From Pontederia crassipes (lineage: Eukaryota > Streptophyta > Magnoliopsida > Commelinales > Pontederiaceae): a stretch of DNA of 64,000 bases. The translations under genes were made by a program, and so were the position numbers. Below the pieces are notes generated by a model that did no database searches, had not been told where the DNA came from, and worked only from the letters and a program-made list of their open reading frames with translations. Location: positions 24,440,552 through 24,504,551 of the forward strand of contig CM060183.1 of NCBI GenBank assembly GCA_030549335.1. Direction: 5' to 3'. Of the stretch, positions 33,341 to 46,600 are shown in pieces (the first letter of the stretch is position 1; each line of letters begins with the position of its first letter).

Positions 33341-36300
33341 CATGGACCAGACTAGTCCAACCGACTCGACCGTGACCCGAGCACTAACCGGTCCATGGGT
33401 CATGCTAATCCGGCCGAACTTTATTAGACCGATTTGGTCCTATCAAACTTGATCAAAAATTGGGTTGGCTCGATCGATTTGGCTGGATTGAATGAATGGA
33501 TGGGCAGTTCATCTTTAATAAAAAAACAATAGACAAATTGTGTGGACACCAAGATTGACCATTGAAACAAATTTTGAATAATTAGTTATTTTAGATTATG
33601 AAATTATCATTACTCATGTATCAAATTATTTTCTTTGATATATTTTTTTTTAAAAAAATAAACGCCCAAACTTTAACATGAAAAATTAATTACCTAATTA
33701 AATTTTAAAAATAGTTACTACAATTATCCATCTAGTTTAAGTAAATATTAATATTTAAATATGAGAAATATAATTTTATAAAATTATAGTTGAATATATT
33801 AAAATTATATAAAATTCATTAACATTTTATTTCTTATTTTAATTAAATTTTAATCATATTATTGTACTTTGATATGGAAATATATTAATTATTGGTAAAC
33901 ATATATTAATAAGTATGATACTTTATATTTTTATATTATTTTATTATCAATCGGTCCAACGATGAGACGAAAATCGTGTAATGTGATGGGCTCAGAATAA
34001 TAGAAAACAATGCACTTTGTGTGAAAGGGCTATGTATAAGGAGTAATTAGTCTAGACGTTTATTTAACCCCCACACGAGCGACTACCCTTACTTCATAGG
34101 AAAATATCTAGTTAAGCTTTAAAATTTATAATTTCTTAACACAATCACGATGAAAATCGCAAGTATACGACAATAATTGCTCAGGGTCGATTCACAGGGA
34201 CAAAACTTGAAAAGTTCACACTCAATCAAAATTGTTTCAAAGGAAAATTTTAAGTCTATAGATGTTGTTCAAAGTAAGAAATGAAAATAATATAAATCAG
34301 AAATCACAAGAAATAAACTATACTAATTTTTATGGGTTTTAATGGAAAAGTAGGAAAAAATTAGTGTAGATAAACATTAGGACTCAGGATGTTTTCACTT
34401 GGGATATTGAATTAGGACAAAAAATTATATACTATCCCTCAGCATGCGCATTAGTATTAGATCGTAACATAAATTACTAAGCTCATCCACAACACTCTCG
34501 TGCACATGAATGGCACAGTTCGCGCATGCTGATGGAATCAAATACTCAGCTCTAGCAACACTCACATGTACGTTGAGCAGGTAGATGAATCAAATCTCCT
34601 CTACATGGATTGAGCTAAGTTTTGCACCATATCGGCCTACTAGGTTTTCAGAGAAATAACTGAAGATTCAACCTGACCTCTCGGTCTAAGTCGAGCTCTA
34701 GTTTGTGAAGATACCTCTCGGGTGAACACTTTCATGGTCGAGGATTGCGTGGAACAAATTAAGCTTAGGCTATTAAGATCCGAATTAGAAATGAAGACTG
34801 TGACTCGTATGACCTCTCTAAAGATGTCTTTACGAATGTGTGCCCTCTTGAATCCTCCACAATTGTAAAGAATGGAAGTTCCCTCTCGGGTAGGAGGTCA
34901 TGGACTCAAAAAAGCAAGATCTTGACGAAAAGAAAAAGCGAGCAGAGCAAACTCAGTCCAAAACATACAGTCCATGAATCTATCTTTGATTATTGGGCCT
35001 CTATCTCACCTCTCAGTGCATATACATAAGATCAATGTGAAGATATTCTACTCAGGCTGGGACTCAGTGAACATACGACGCCTGAACTAAAATTCAGCAA
35101 ATACCATCACAAGCACAAGATCATCACAGAACCAAAAACTACATGAACTGCATGTGGATAGCTCTCTGTTTAGCCTCTATACCCCTCGACATTGAGCTGG
35201 ACAAAGGGTGGAAAGTCCCTCTCAAGTTCCATTCAGGACAGATTCCAAAGCTCAATCAAAATATAGAATCCACAACAAATTGAACAGAACAAAGCATAAG
35301 ATGATTCCAATAAAAATAGTAGTGTTCAACAAAGAAAAATTATAAAGATAAACAGAATAGAAATGGTTCAAGATCAACATTCCCCGACCATTAATAAAAG
35401 AGGAAAAGAAGAAAAGGAAAAAGAAATAAAGAAAATAAAAGAAGAAGGGAGGCTGCTGGCCACAACCTCCTCTCCAACACCATTCAGCACAATGTCCAAT
35501 GGATTAGAAGATTGGAAATCCTGTTGGTTTGTTGCCTTCAGCCCCTTTTTATACCTCTTGCTCCTGCAAGCTCCCATTTGTTTTTGTACTTTTTGTGTCT
35601 CAATATATCTCAGACGAGCTTCCTCCCTGCCAAGAATGGAGTATTTGTCGGTAGGTTCCTGTAAATGTAATGTTGTTTGTTGCGCAAGCCAATACATTGA
35701 GGACAAGTCTGCATCTTTTCCTATCCTTCACCAACTCTCTTGTCTTTTTGTGTCAGTTTTCTAACCAAAAGAATCTTGTGATCTCTCTCCCTATTACTTG
35801 CCACTTGTCCACTGTTTCAACAAAAAGGAATATGTTTGAGGTCCTTCTTGATTGTCTCCTTTCGACAACTATTTTGTCCATATCTGCCCTAAAGGTGAGA
35901 GGAAGTTTTCTTTCTCTTATACAAGGAATCTGCTAGGCCGATGTGGAAAAGCATATTTTTTTTTGTTTGTTGCTTTGGACAGCTTCTGCGTTTTTTGCTC
36001 TCAAATTCGTTTAAGTGTCTGAGTTGGGGGTATTCGTTTGTGTGCCCCTATGCATGCATGTATGGGGGCATACACTTGAATTTTCTCATATTTTTTCGAT
36101 TGAGATTTCTACATAAAAAATAATCAAAATAAATAATAATATCTTAGGAATACGATTATTAAAAGATAGATGTGGAGAAATCATAAAAAGTTGCATTTCA
36201 ATAATAAAGCATGTGTAAAACATATTAAAACATGAGATAAATGCATGTTGAATCATAAATGAAAAATATACATAATTTCTTCTCATCATGCAAGCATATG

Positions 36301-37640
36301 GGTTAATCAGTTCGACCGGTCCAACATGACCTAGAGACTTATCCAGATCCACCTCCCAGCTGGGTCTTACAACATTGATGCTTATGTACAATCTATGACA
36401 TATGATCACATGAACCTCATACACTCCAATGGAAAGAATTTTATTTTCCCAATGGATACATGCATGTGATGATGTTTATACTCGACAATGGTGGACTCAT
36501 GATGAGCTATTGCATATATAGTGATGAGACCGATGACCTAATGTTATGTCTATTTATTATACTTCATTATGATATTGAACTCTTATTCTGAGTCAGATTA
36601 TATATGGTCTACGAGCCTTGAGTCGTAAACTTTTTTATGCAAACTTCTTTGTCATGTTTTTTCACATCAAACATGTACTTGGATCCTACAAAGCCTATAT
36701 GGCCTATGGACTAAATGTTATTATGAATTCATATTCCATTTAAGTGTTTCTACTAATACGTTTTGATGTTTAATTGTTCCTTTTATTATGTTTTTGCTAC
36801 ATATTATATGTATAATTGGAACATGAAATGTCAAGAAGAATTTGAATGCACTCTCGCTTAAATTCGACCTTTATAACTAAGCTAATTTTGAAGACGTTGT
36901 AGTTCATCAACCAACCATTTTGTCTACTAAGACATTTCAAATATTAAGTCATAACATTAGCAAAGATTTTGTTCGGCATCACGAAAGTTCTGGTTGCTCT
37001 CACTCTCTTCATATACTAAATCAAAGTTATATAATTTTGACACAATTAGTTAACAAAAGTATTTATTTTCAATGTGACTAATTAAGAGGACATCATTATG
37101 CTCTTTATTCTATTTCATTACTAATATGACTATGGGTAAGGGTATTGAGTGCAACAACAAATATATAAATAGTACTTAAACATATTTTATCACAGATGAA
37201 TGCGAAAAACAAACAAATATTATTAGACAATGTGACCTGGATAGTCATATCATTATACGTTTTCTTTCAAACATGATGGTGGAAAAGTTCAAAGGACAAA
37301 TATAAACTTTACATTGAATACGAAAAATTGTCCCGTGTAAAATATTTGACTCTCCTAATTTAATTTTCTTTAAGACACTTGAATCAAGGTGCTTCAATTT
37401 TTATTGTGAAAAGAATGAAAACATTAAAATAAGTCAAAATTAGAACATGGGAAATTATGAAAAGTTTTAAGAGTTAATGTTTGTCAAATGGATGAGATTA
37501 TGAAGCCTTATACATGTGACCAAATATTGTAATTTTAATTAAAAGTTATATTCCTTGGTTAAAAAAGTAAATTAAATATTTCACTAATGGTACAAGAAGC
37601 AATATTTCTCATTATTGCCAAATAAAATATTGGATATTTG
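33341..37640. other. Intergenic, probably old unclassified repeats
   Basis: No host gene is supported. The part from about 34140 to 35940 is less AT-rich, starts with a phrase 'aatcgcaagtatacgac' that I recall from plant repeat families, and contains several frames up to 133 codons without similarity. The part from about 36090 to 37640 is AT-rich and featureless to me. No LTR pair or terminal repeat could be set. Confidence 0.4.
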
Positions 37641-37724
37641 GAAAGTCTACACGAACGTTGTAAAATTCTTTTATAGTAAACTAATGACCCCACAACCTAC
37701 CTTACAACTACCGACAAGTCAGCA

Positions 37725-38010
37725 TGGTATCCTCAATCATCAAGATCAAAACATCTTTTAAAAAATTACATGGTAGAATTGAGGATGAAGTTGGTCATTG
37801 TGAATAGCTTGATGCATTATCTCCCTTCGACCCTTTGAACTAAAGTTTGGCAAAAGGATGGATAGGTTACCTTTTATTGACATTGGAAACACATTACATT
37901 GTGACAGGCAATGTTTCAAAATTTAGTGAGGCATACACTTATTTGTAATAGTCTATATTAATTAAGGATGAAAGATGAAAAAGATGAAGAAAATCAACAT
38001 AACTAATGAG
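37725..38010. repeat. Dispersed repeat, copy B, left part
   Basis: It starts with 'ggtatcctcaatcatcaa', matching copy A at 33017 ('ggtattctcaatcatcaa'), and ends with 'aaagatgaagaaaatc', matching 33056. About 200 bp here have no counterpart in copy A. Its continuation lies at 52521 after the nested copia elements. Confidence 0.6.
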
Positions 38011-38015
38011 TAATG

Positions 38016-38665
38016 TGTTGGATTGTTGCTATGTGAATCCAATTAGCAAACGAAAAAAAGAGAAGAACGAATCAGAGTGATATGCTATTCCGAGATGAAG
38101 ACATCATCTTATCATGCAGCTATAAAAGGTGCATAGAACGAACATCAGGACATCTGAACGAAGTCATCAACACGAAGAGAAGAAATAATTTTCTTCAGCC
38201 GAGTGGAGAGGCATCAAGAGAGGAGAGAGAAAAAGAGAAGAGAGAAGAAAACTTCGGGGTTCATTTCGGGAATAAGTTCTTATCCGTTCTCAATGAAACT
38301 TTAGGCATTACTTCTCAGCAGCCTTCTCATTTATTCATCATATTCCAGTGAGATCGTTCTGACTTCTATCCTCAATTTCGAGGGACTTTTATTCTGTGGC
38401 ATCCAAGATTGATTCTTGAGATTATTATTGTATTCTTCTCAGAGAAGAGATTTTGTAACATACTATTATTTCATAGTGGAAGATTTACTGCTTGATTCTG
38501 TGGTTTTTTCCTCTCACGCTGAGAGGTTTTTCACATTAATCCTTTGCGTCTTTGGTCTGATTCAATTCATTTATATTATTATCATCATTCCATTATTATT
38601 GTGCGACTTAAAAGGGAAAAAGAAGATAATTTCGCAACGATTAGTTCAACCTTTTTTTTCCAACA
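38016..38665 (+). repeat. 5' LTR of copia element 1
   Basis: It starts TGTTGGATTG and ends TTCCAACA. A TATA box TATAAAA is at 38121-38127. Similarity to the 3' LTR begins at about 38078 against 41575 and continues to the end, via the junction of the two 3' LTR pieces. Confidence 0.9.
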
Positions 38666-38699
38666 ATGGTACCAAAGCCTGGTCAGAAAAGTGCACATT

Positions 38700-41570
38700 A
38701 TAATATAGGACATCCCAGTCGGATGCCTATGCTCACAGGTACAAATTACTCTATTTGGAAGCTTTGAATGAAGGACTACTTAAATTGCAGAGACCTTTAT
38801 GATTCAATCAAAGGTGATGCTGCAAAGCCCAAGGATATGAATGTTAAAAAGTGGGAGAGGATTAAGACCAAGACAAACGCACAAATCCCATAATGGGTCG
38901 ATGACAAGGTGTTTCATCATATCGCCAATATTGATGAACCCGACGAAGTTTGGAAAAGAATGCAAGAAATGTATTAGCACAAATCGTCTTAGAATAAGGT
39001 GTTATTGTTGAAGAAACTTGTTAACCTGATGTACATGGATGGTCATTTTGTTGCAGTGCAGCTTTCATGAGTTAATTAATAAGTTGTCCTCAGTAAAGAT
39101 CATGTTTGAAGATGAAATCCAAGCATTATTACTATTGAGTTCATTATGAAAACACTCGTTATCTCTCTGAATAACTTTGCTCCAGGTGAACAACTATCTT
39201 TAGAAACTAACAAGAATAGTTTGTTCAATGAAGAAGCGAGAAGGCAAGAGCAGAATCTCAACAATAAATCAGAGGCATTCATTGTGGAAGATTATGGGAA
39301 AAATAAATAGACAAACTCTCACAACCACGATAAATCAACGTCAAGAGGCAAGTCGAACACTGTTATTATTGTGGCAAGCCAGAACACTTCAAGAAGGAGT
39401 GCAAAAAATTAAAACGTGATCATTCACATGAAGAATAGAAGATACTAAAAAGAAGAAGAAGGGCAGTGGTGGAAACAATGTTACGGTGACTAGAAGTATA
39501 CTTTCTTACTCAAGAAAAGGAAGAAGCTTGTGCCAATAGTGTAATTCAAGATTCAGTTTGGATCTTAGACACTACAGTTTCATTTCATGTTACCCCTCAT
39601 AGAGATGTATTCTTAATATAGAGAGAGGGAGCATTCGGGCCAGTAAAGATGGAGAACAAGTCAGAGTCCCAAATTGCTGACGTTGGAGATATTCAGTTGA
39701 AAACTAATATCGGACGCAAGTTTGTGCTTAAAGATGTGAAGCATATATCAGAAATTCGAACCTAATTTTAGTTAGCAAATTAGACAATGATAGCTATGAA
39801 AGCAATTTCAAAGGGGGAGTGTGGAAACTCAAAAGAGATTCACTCCTACTAGCAAAAGAACACAAAAATGGTACTCTCTACAAGACTGAAGCACAACACT
39901 GCACCGAGGAGATAAACGTGACTCAAGAGATGTCATCCTTTAAGTTATGGCACAAGCGGCTTGGTCACATAGGTGAAAAAGGACTTCATATATTAATTCA
40001 ATGAAATCTGCTATTAGGCATGAAAGACACTTCATTTGACATATGTGTTCATTGTTTGGCTGGTAAGCATACTAGAGTTATATTTAATAGAACTTCTTCA
40101 TCTAGAAGTTCACACTACTTGATTTGGTGCATACTGATGTATGCTATATGAAGGATAAAATTTTAGATGGTGCGCTTTATTTTGTTACATTTATTGATGA
40201 CCATTCTAGAAGAGTTTGGATTTTTCCTATAGCATACAAAAATTAGGTGTTGACAGAATTTAAGAAGTTTCATGCCAAAGTCGAAAGAGAAACTGACAAA
40301 AAATTCAAGTGTATTTAGGTAGATAATGACGGCGAATACAAGGAAATTTTGAAAAATACTACAACACTTGTGGCATAAAGTTTGAGAAGATAGTTACCAA
40401 GACTCCTCAGCAAACTAATGTTGCTGAGAGGATGAACAAAACAATCGAGAAGCGTGTGAGATGTATGCTTCAACATGCCAAGCTATCGAAAAGATTTTGG
40501 GGTGAAGTAACGATGACTGTAGTTGAACTCATCAACCATTCACCATCAGTACCTCTGGATTGTGACATACCTTTGAAAGTTTTGTCAGGGAAGGATGTTT
40601 CATACAAGCATCTCAGAGTGTTTGGCTGTAGAGCCTTTGTTCACATTCCCACTGATGAGCGGTCAATATTTGACAACAAATTGAAAGAATGTATCTTTCT
40701 CGGATTTGGAGGTGAAGAATTTGGCTACAAACTCTAGGATCCTGTTAACGAAAAAGTTATAAGAAGTAGAGATGTTGTGTTCATGGAACATTAAACAATT
40801 GAAGATCTGTCGAAGAACAAAGAGCTAACTATCTTCACAGATTATTTAGCTGAACCGAGTTCAGTTAACACACCGATAGAAGATGACATGGCGACAGTAG
40901 CAGTGATAGCAACTCATATAATTCAAATATACCTTCAGATAATTAAGATAGTGATGATGAGTCATATTTCAAGCATGATGCACCAATGCAAGGGCCTTAG
41001 TTGAGAAGATCGAACAAACAAAGACAAGGGTCAAAGTGGTACTCTCCGACATAGTACGTGTTATTAACTGAAGGGGAAGAACCAGTGTGTTATAAAGAAA
41101 TCTTGTCACATGAGCAGAAGGATGAGTGGATGAAAGCCATGCAAGACGAAATTCAATCTCTGCATGAGAACAACACTTACAAATCGATGAAGCTTCCTAA
41201 AAGAAAGAGGGAACTCAAGAACAAGTGGGTGTTTCGATTGGAAAGTGAAAAAAATAATCCACACCTGAGATACAAGGCAAGATTAGTTGTCGAGGGGTTC
41301 ACTCAGAAGAAAGGAATTGATCTTAACGCGATATTCTCACTAGCGGTCAAAATATCATCAATTCGAGTGGTTCTTGGATTAGCTACTACCAAGGATCTGA
41401 AAATTCAACAGTTAGATGTCAAGACAGTTTTTCTTCATGGTGACTTGGAAGAATAATTTTATATGGAGCAGTCGTTTCCGAGAGAAAGAAAAAAAAATCT
41501 GGTGTGTAAATTGCAAAAAAGCTTATATGGACTCAAACAGGCACCTCGTCAGTTGTACAAGAAGACATCA
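38700..41570 (+). pseudogene. gag-pol remnant of copia element 1
   Basis: Domains in order: gag (from about 38700, with LTGTNYSIWKL); an intact CCHC knuckle CYYCGKPEHFKKEC (39361-39402); a protease whose active box reads D-T-T (39568-39576) rather than the usual D-S/T-G; integrase (about 40125-40740) with the three acidic residues recognisable (HTDV, VDNDGEY, NVAERMN) and the conserved 'HLRVFGC'; and the start of RT (41058-41570) with MQDEIQSL, NKWVFR, YKARLVV and QLDVKT, up to YGLKQAP. Many in-frame stops break it. The RT core with YVDD and all of RNase H are missing because of the deletion at about 41570. Confidence 0.92.
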
Positions 41571-41574
41571 TCAG

Positions 41575-42147
41575 TGATATGTTATTTCGAGATGAAGACA
41601 TCATCTTATCATGCAGCTATAAAAGATGCATAGGACGAACATCAGGACATCTAAACGAAGTCATCAACACGAAGAGAAGAAATATTTTTCTTCAGTTGTG
41701 TGTGGAGAGCCACCGAGAAAGGAGAGAGAAAAAGAGAAGAGAAATTTTCGGTTCATTTTGGGAACGAGTTCTTATCCGTTCTCAACGAAATTTCAGACAT
41801 TACTTCTCGGCGGTCTTCTCATCTATTTCTTATATTTCGATGAAATCGTTCTGGCTTCTATCCTCAGTTTTGAGAGACTTTTATTCTGTGGCATCCAAGA
41901 TTGATTTTTGAGATTATTATTGTATTCCTCTGCATAGTTTAGAGAAGAGACTTCGTAACCTACTGTTATTTCATAGTGGAAGATTTATTGCTTATTTTCA
42001 AGATTTTTTCCTCTCAATCTGAGAGATTTTTCACGTTAATCCTTTGCGACTTTGGTCTGATTTAATTCCTTTATATTATTGTCATCATCCCATTATTATT
42101 GTGCAATTTAAAAGGAAAAAAGAAGATAATCCCCCAACTGTCAGTTC
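41575..42147 (+). repeat. 3' LTR of copia element 1, left piece
   Basis: Colinear with 38078-38647 of the 5' LTR, including the TATA box (about 41618). It breaks off at AGTTC (42143-42147), where element 2 inserted, and resumes at 52499 with 'agcctttcttcc', matching 'aacctttttttt' in the 5' LTR. Confidence 0.92.
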
Positions 42148-43585
42148 TGTTGTTCCAAAGACCATATTCTAGTATTTTGATGTTAGCAAATAAGGAAGAT
42201 GATGTACTAATTGTGCTTGAAGTATTAGTGTGAACATGTTAAATACTTTTACGAAGAAAAAGAGTTAAAATGTTTTCAGCAGCACAAACGGTCGACCGTA
42301 AGAGTAACAAGCGACCATTTTGACTTATAATGGATGACCGAATAGGGGTTGGAACGACCACTAATTTCAAAAAGAAGTGACATTCTAAAATCAGGCGACC
42401 AATTTATTTTTGGTCGACCGTTATATATATTACATGAAAGATCAAAGTACATGAAGGATGACCGAAGTGGTTGATTGAACGACCACAGATTACAAAGAGC
42501 ACGTACATTTCTAATATGGACGATCAAAATAATAACGGTAGACCGTTCTGGGCTTCAAAGAATAAAAGTATGAAAATCGGACGATCGAAACCGCTGCATG
42601 GATGACCGCAGATTGCAGAGAGCGTGGACACTTCTAAATCGGACGATCGAAACAATAACGGTCGACCGTTCTGGACAACAAAGAATAAAAATATGAAAAT
42701 CGGACAATAGAAATCACTGCATGGACGATCACAGATTATAGAGAGCACGTGAATTCTAAATCGATCGACCGATTCTCTTTCGGGCGATCGTTATGAAATC
42801 AAAAATTAATTAAACGACTATAATTCTTCTACGGACTAAGATCAACGGATAACTGCACAGAAAAGACAAATGCAATGGATATATTTTTTTATTAAACTGA
42901 CACCCGATATGATAATGGGCGACCGTTAAATATGCGACAAAAGTTATAACTGCTAGTTACTGAACAAAACGTACGATCGATATTGAAATGGACGATCGTT
43001 TTAGAGGTGACAACACAATACTTTTCAAATTGATTTACAACAATCATATTTTCGATAGAAGCCTATAAAAAGAACTCAAAAGATTGAAGAAAGGTCATCC
43101 AAGCAAGACAAATCACTCTACAGCTTCCTTCAAGTGCAAAGCATTCTTCTTGAGCTAAATTTTACAAATCATTCATTCCCTCTTCTAGTTTTTAAGTGTG
43201 AGCATTCTTTATAAGAAAAGAGAATTGAAGGAAATTCTTGTATTCTTGTTTAGATAGTTTGATAGCTCCTTGTAAGAAGAGGTGTGCCTTACCTCTTGAA
43301 CGAAAAAGGCATTGTGGTGTAAAAATGGTTATTCTCTCCTTACAAGAAAAGAGAAGGCTAGTGGATTTCCGACAGTTTTGATGTCAAAAAATCGGAGCGG
43401 AGACGTATGCCAAGGAATTGAGTCGAACCTCGTCAACATATTACATCTTTCTATTCTCTTGTTCTTCTCCTGCTCTTCTTACTTATCTTTTACTTGCTTC
43501 TGACTTTTTCGACTTTTATGACTTTTTCGATTAGATTTTTATACACCAATCCACCCTCCCTCCTCATGGTGCTTTCGATCCTACA
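42148..43585 (+). repeat. 5' LTR of copia element 2
   Basis: 1438 bp with a TATA box at 43064-43070. The first half is dense in palindromic motifs (GGTCGACC, CGATCG and one-base variants), partly organised as a tandem repeat with a 123-bp period. Confidence 0.93.
42440..42760 (+). repeat. 123-bp tandem palindromic repeat in the 5' LTR of element 2
   Basis: Units beginning GGACGATC at 42518 and 42641 share 'aataacgg', 'gaccgttctgg', 'aaagaataaaa.tatg', 'aaatcgga', 'tgcatgga' and 'agattgcagagag' blocks in the same order. The same two-unit array is in the 3' LTR (51418 and 51541). Confidence 0.85.
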
Positions 43586-43639
43586 ATTGGTATCAAAGCC
43601 AAATTGCCCTTGTTTTAAAATTTTAAATATCTTTTGAGC

Positions 43640-46600
43640 TATGGCATCAAATAGTTTTACTTTGAGTGAAGGTCAATCCACGAATCGTCCTTCACTTTTT
43701 AATGCTTCAAATTTTGCCTAATGAAAAATTAGAATGCAAGTTTATGTATGCTCTATTGATATTGATATTTGGAATATAATTGAAAATGATTTTTGATTCG
43801 CATGGAAAGTCACATTTGGAATACACCGATGGTGAAAAATTACTTGTGAAATTAGATTGGAAAGTAAAAAATCATCTTTTTTGCTTTAGATGCAATGAAA
43901 TTTAATCGTGTTATGAAATTTGGAGAAAACTTATCATTACACATTAAGGTACCGATAATGTTAAGGAATCTAGACTTAATATTTTGAATCATCGACTCTT
44001 TTAAGATGCATGAAAACGAGTTTATAAATGAAATGATTGTACGTTCGTTATAATGATATTGTGAATCGTTTAGCCTCCTTGGACGAGCCACGGACTAACT
44101 CTAAAAATGTGAAAAAATTTCTTATGACCTTTTCTTCCAAGCGGCACATAAAGAGAATCGTGATTGAAGAGAAGGACTTGAACAAAGTATATTTTGATGA
44201 TCTCATAGGATCCATCTTGACCTGTAAGATTGAAATCAAGGAAGATGAAGAAACAAGTATTTCCAAAAGGAAGACTTTAACTTTGAAAATAAAAATGGAT
44301 GAAAGTGAAACAAGTGAAGAAGATGAAGATTTAGATGAAAAGAAGCTAGTCTTATATGTCAAAAGACTTGACAAATATCTTAGATTTGTCAAACAAAACA
44401 AAAGGGTGACTTCTGCAAAAGAAAATCATCAACAAGCAAAAAGATTGGACACTACAAGAATGAGTGTCCAAATCTAGCTAAGAAAGAAAATGAGAGAGAA
44501 ATTTTAAAAAAGAAAAAGAAAGCTCTTGAAGTGAAGATAAAGAAAATAACTCAAATACCTCCTCAAGTGATGATGAAGAAATCTACATATGTCTAATGAC
44601 AAATAGTCATGAGGTATTATCTAACTCATCCGAATCTAGTGATAGCGAATCTTTTGATATGCATGATGAGTTTAGAATTCTTATAGATAAATATAAATGC
44701 CTTAAAAAGAAACACGATGATTTGAAAATAGAATTTCAAATTTTGAAAAATGAACATGATTCTAAAATTTGTGGAAAATGTAATTTACTAGATGTTGAGA
44801 ACTCTAGTTTAGAATTTATGATTGAAGTTTTGAAAATGGAAAACAATACCTTAAAATTATCTTGTGAAAAATAAACTTGTAATGTTGAAATATTGAAAAA
44901 TGAGAATATTATTTTAAATTATAAACTTGAAAAAATTACAAATGGTGAAAAAAATGTTAGATGCAATGCTATCAACATAAATAATACCTTTTAACAAAAA
45001 TGGACATGGTTTTAGCTCATTTGATATTAAGAAGGATAAAATGATTCTATTTGTTAAAGCATCACAAAATTTTCATGCAAAATCACATATTACTTATTTT
45101 CATTGTGGTTATGAAAGACATTACTCTTATGAATGTAAAATTAAAATGGGATTAAATAGTGGTATGAAGAAGATTTGAGTCTCTAAAAGGACCATCACTA
45201 ACCAAATTGGACTCAAACAAGTTTGTGTATCAAAAAGAGGAGAATATTAATGTCTTTATTGTAGGGAGCTCCAAAGGATAATGAAAGCAAATGGTATTTA
45301 AATAGTGGATGCTCAAGACATATGACCGGTGACTCATCAAACTTCGTTACATTAAAAAAGAAAAATGAAAAAAAATCACCTTTGGAAATAATAGCAAAGA
45401 AAAAGTAATTTATATAGGTAATGTTGGTAAGAATGACAAAGTATACTTGGAAAATATTTGACTAGTTGAAAACTTAAAAGATAACTTAATTAGCATAAAT
45501 CAATTGTGATAAAAACTATTTAATAAACTTTGAAAAGGACAAATATATACTTGACTCTAGATGAAAATAAGAAAGTTCTACATATGAGTTTTAAATATAG
45601 TAATGTATACAAAATTGCTTTTGAAAATTTGAAAAGTGAAAAATGTATGCATGATGATATAAATCTTTGACATAAAAGATTATGACATGTAAATTTTAAG
45701 TTGTTAGACAAACTTTCATGTCATGAATTAGTTAGAGGTTTCTTAAAATTATATTTGGGAAAAATAATGTTTGTGATTCATGTCTTAAAGGTAAACAAAT
45801 TAAAAGCTCTTTCAAATTAAAAAATATTATTAGTACACATAGGTATTTAGAACTTTTACATCTTAACTTATTTGGACTTATTGATGTAGTAAGTTTAGAG
45901 GAAAAGAAATATATATATTTGTGATTGTTGATGACTTCTTTCGTTTTACTTGGACTATCTTTTTCTTACAAGTAAAAGTGAAACTATAAGCATGTTTTCT
46001 AAATTTGCAAAAAGAATACAAAATGAATTTAAGTTAAGAATTACAAAACGAAGTAATCATGAAGGTGAATTTGAAAATTATAAATTTGAATTATTTTGTA
46101 AAGAGAATGGAATTACACACAACTTTTCTACACCTAGGACACCTCAAAAAATGAAGTAGTAGAAAGAAAAAATAGAATTATTCAAGAAATGACTAGAACA
46201 ATACTAAATGAAAGTAATTTGCCTAAGTATTTTTGGGCGAAAGCCGTAAACACATCATGTTATATTTTAAATAGAATCTTACTTAGACCCCTTGAAAAGA
46301 AAATATGTTTTGAAATTTTATATGAAAAAAGTCAAATATTTCATATTCAAATGTTATATTTTGAATATTAAAGATAAATTAGACAAATTTGATGCAAAAT
46401 GTGATGATGGTGTGTTATAACAAAAGAACATTAGTTGTTGAATAATTTATTAATGTTAAATTCAATGAAAGTAATAATTTTTTTATGAGCAAGCAAGTGA
46501 ATGACGAAGAGGAAGAAATAGTTGAAGTGGAAAAACATCTTGAAAACATGCAAATCCAAAATGAAGACTTATAAGAAAAGAGAATGGAGATCTCAAATGT

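Noticed and set aside
35363..35764. 133-codon frame on the plus strand with a 110-codon frame opposite
   Set aside because: Low-complexity Lys/Glu start, no similarity, no exon structure; probably repeat-derived.
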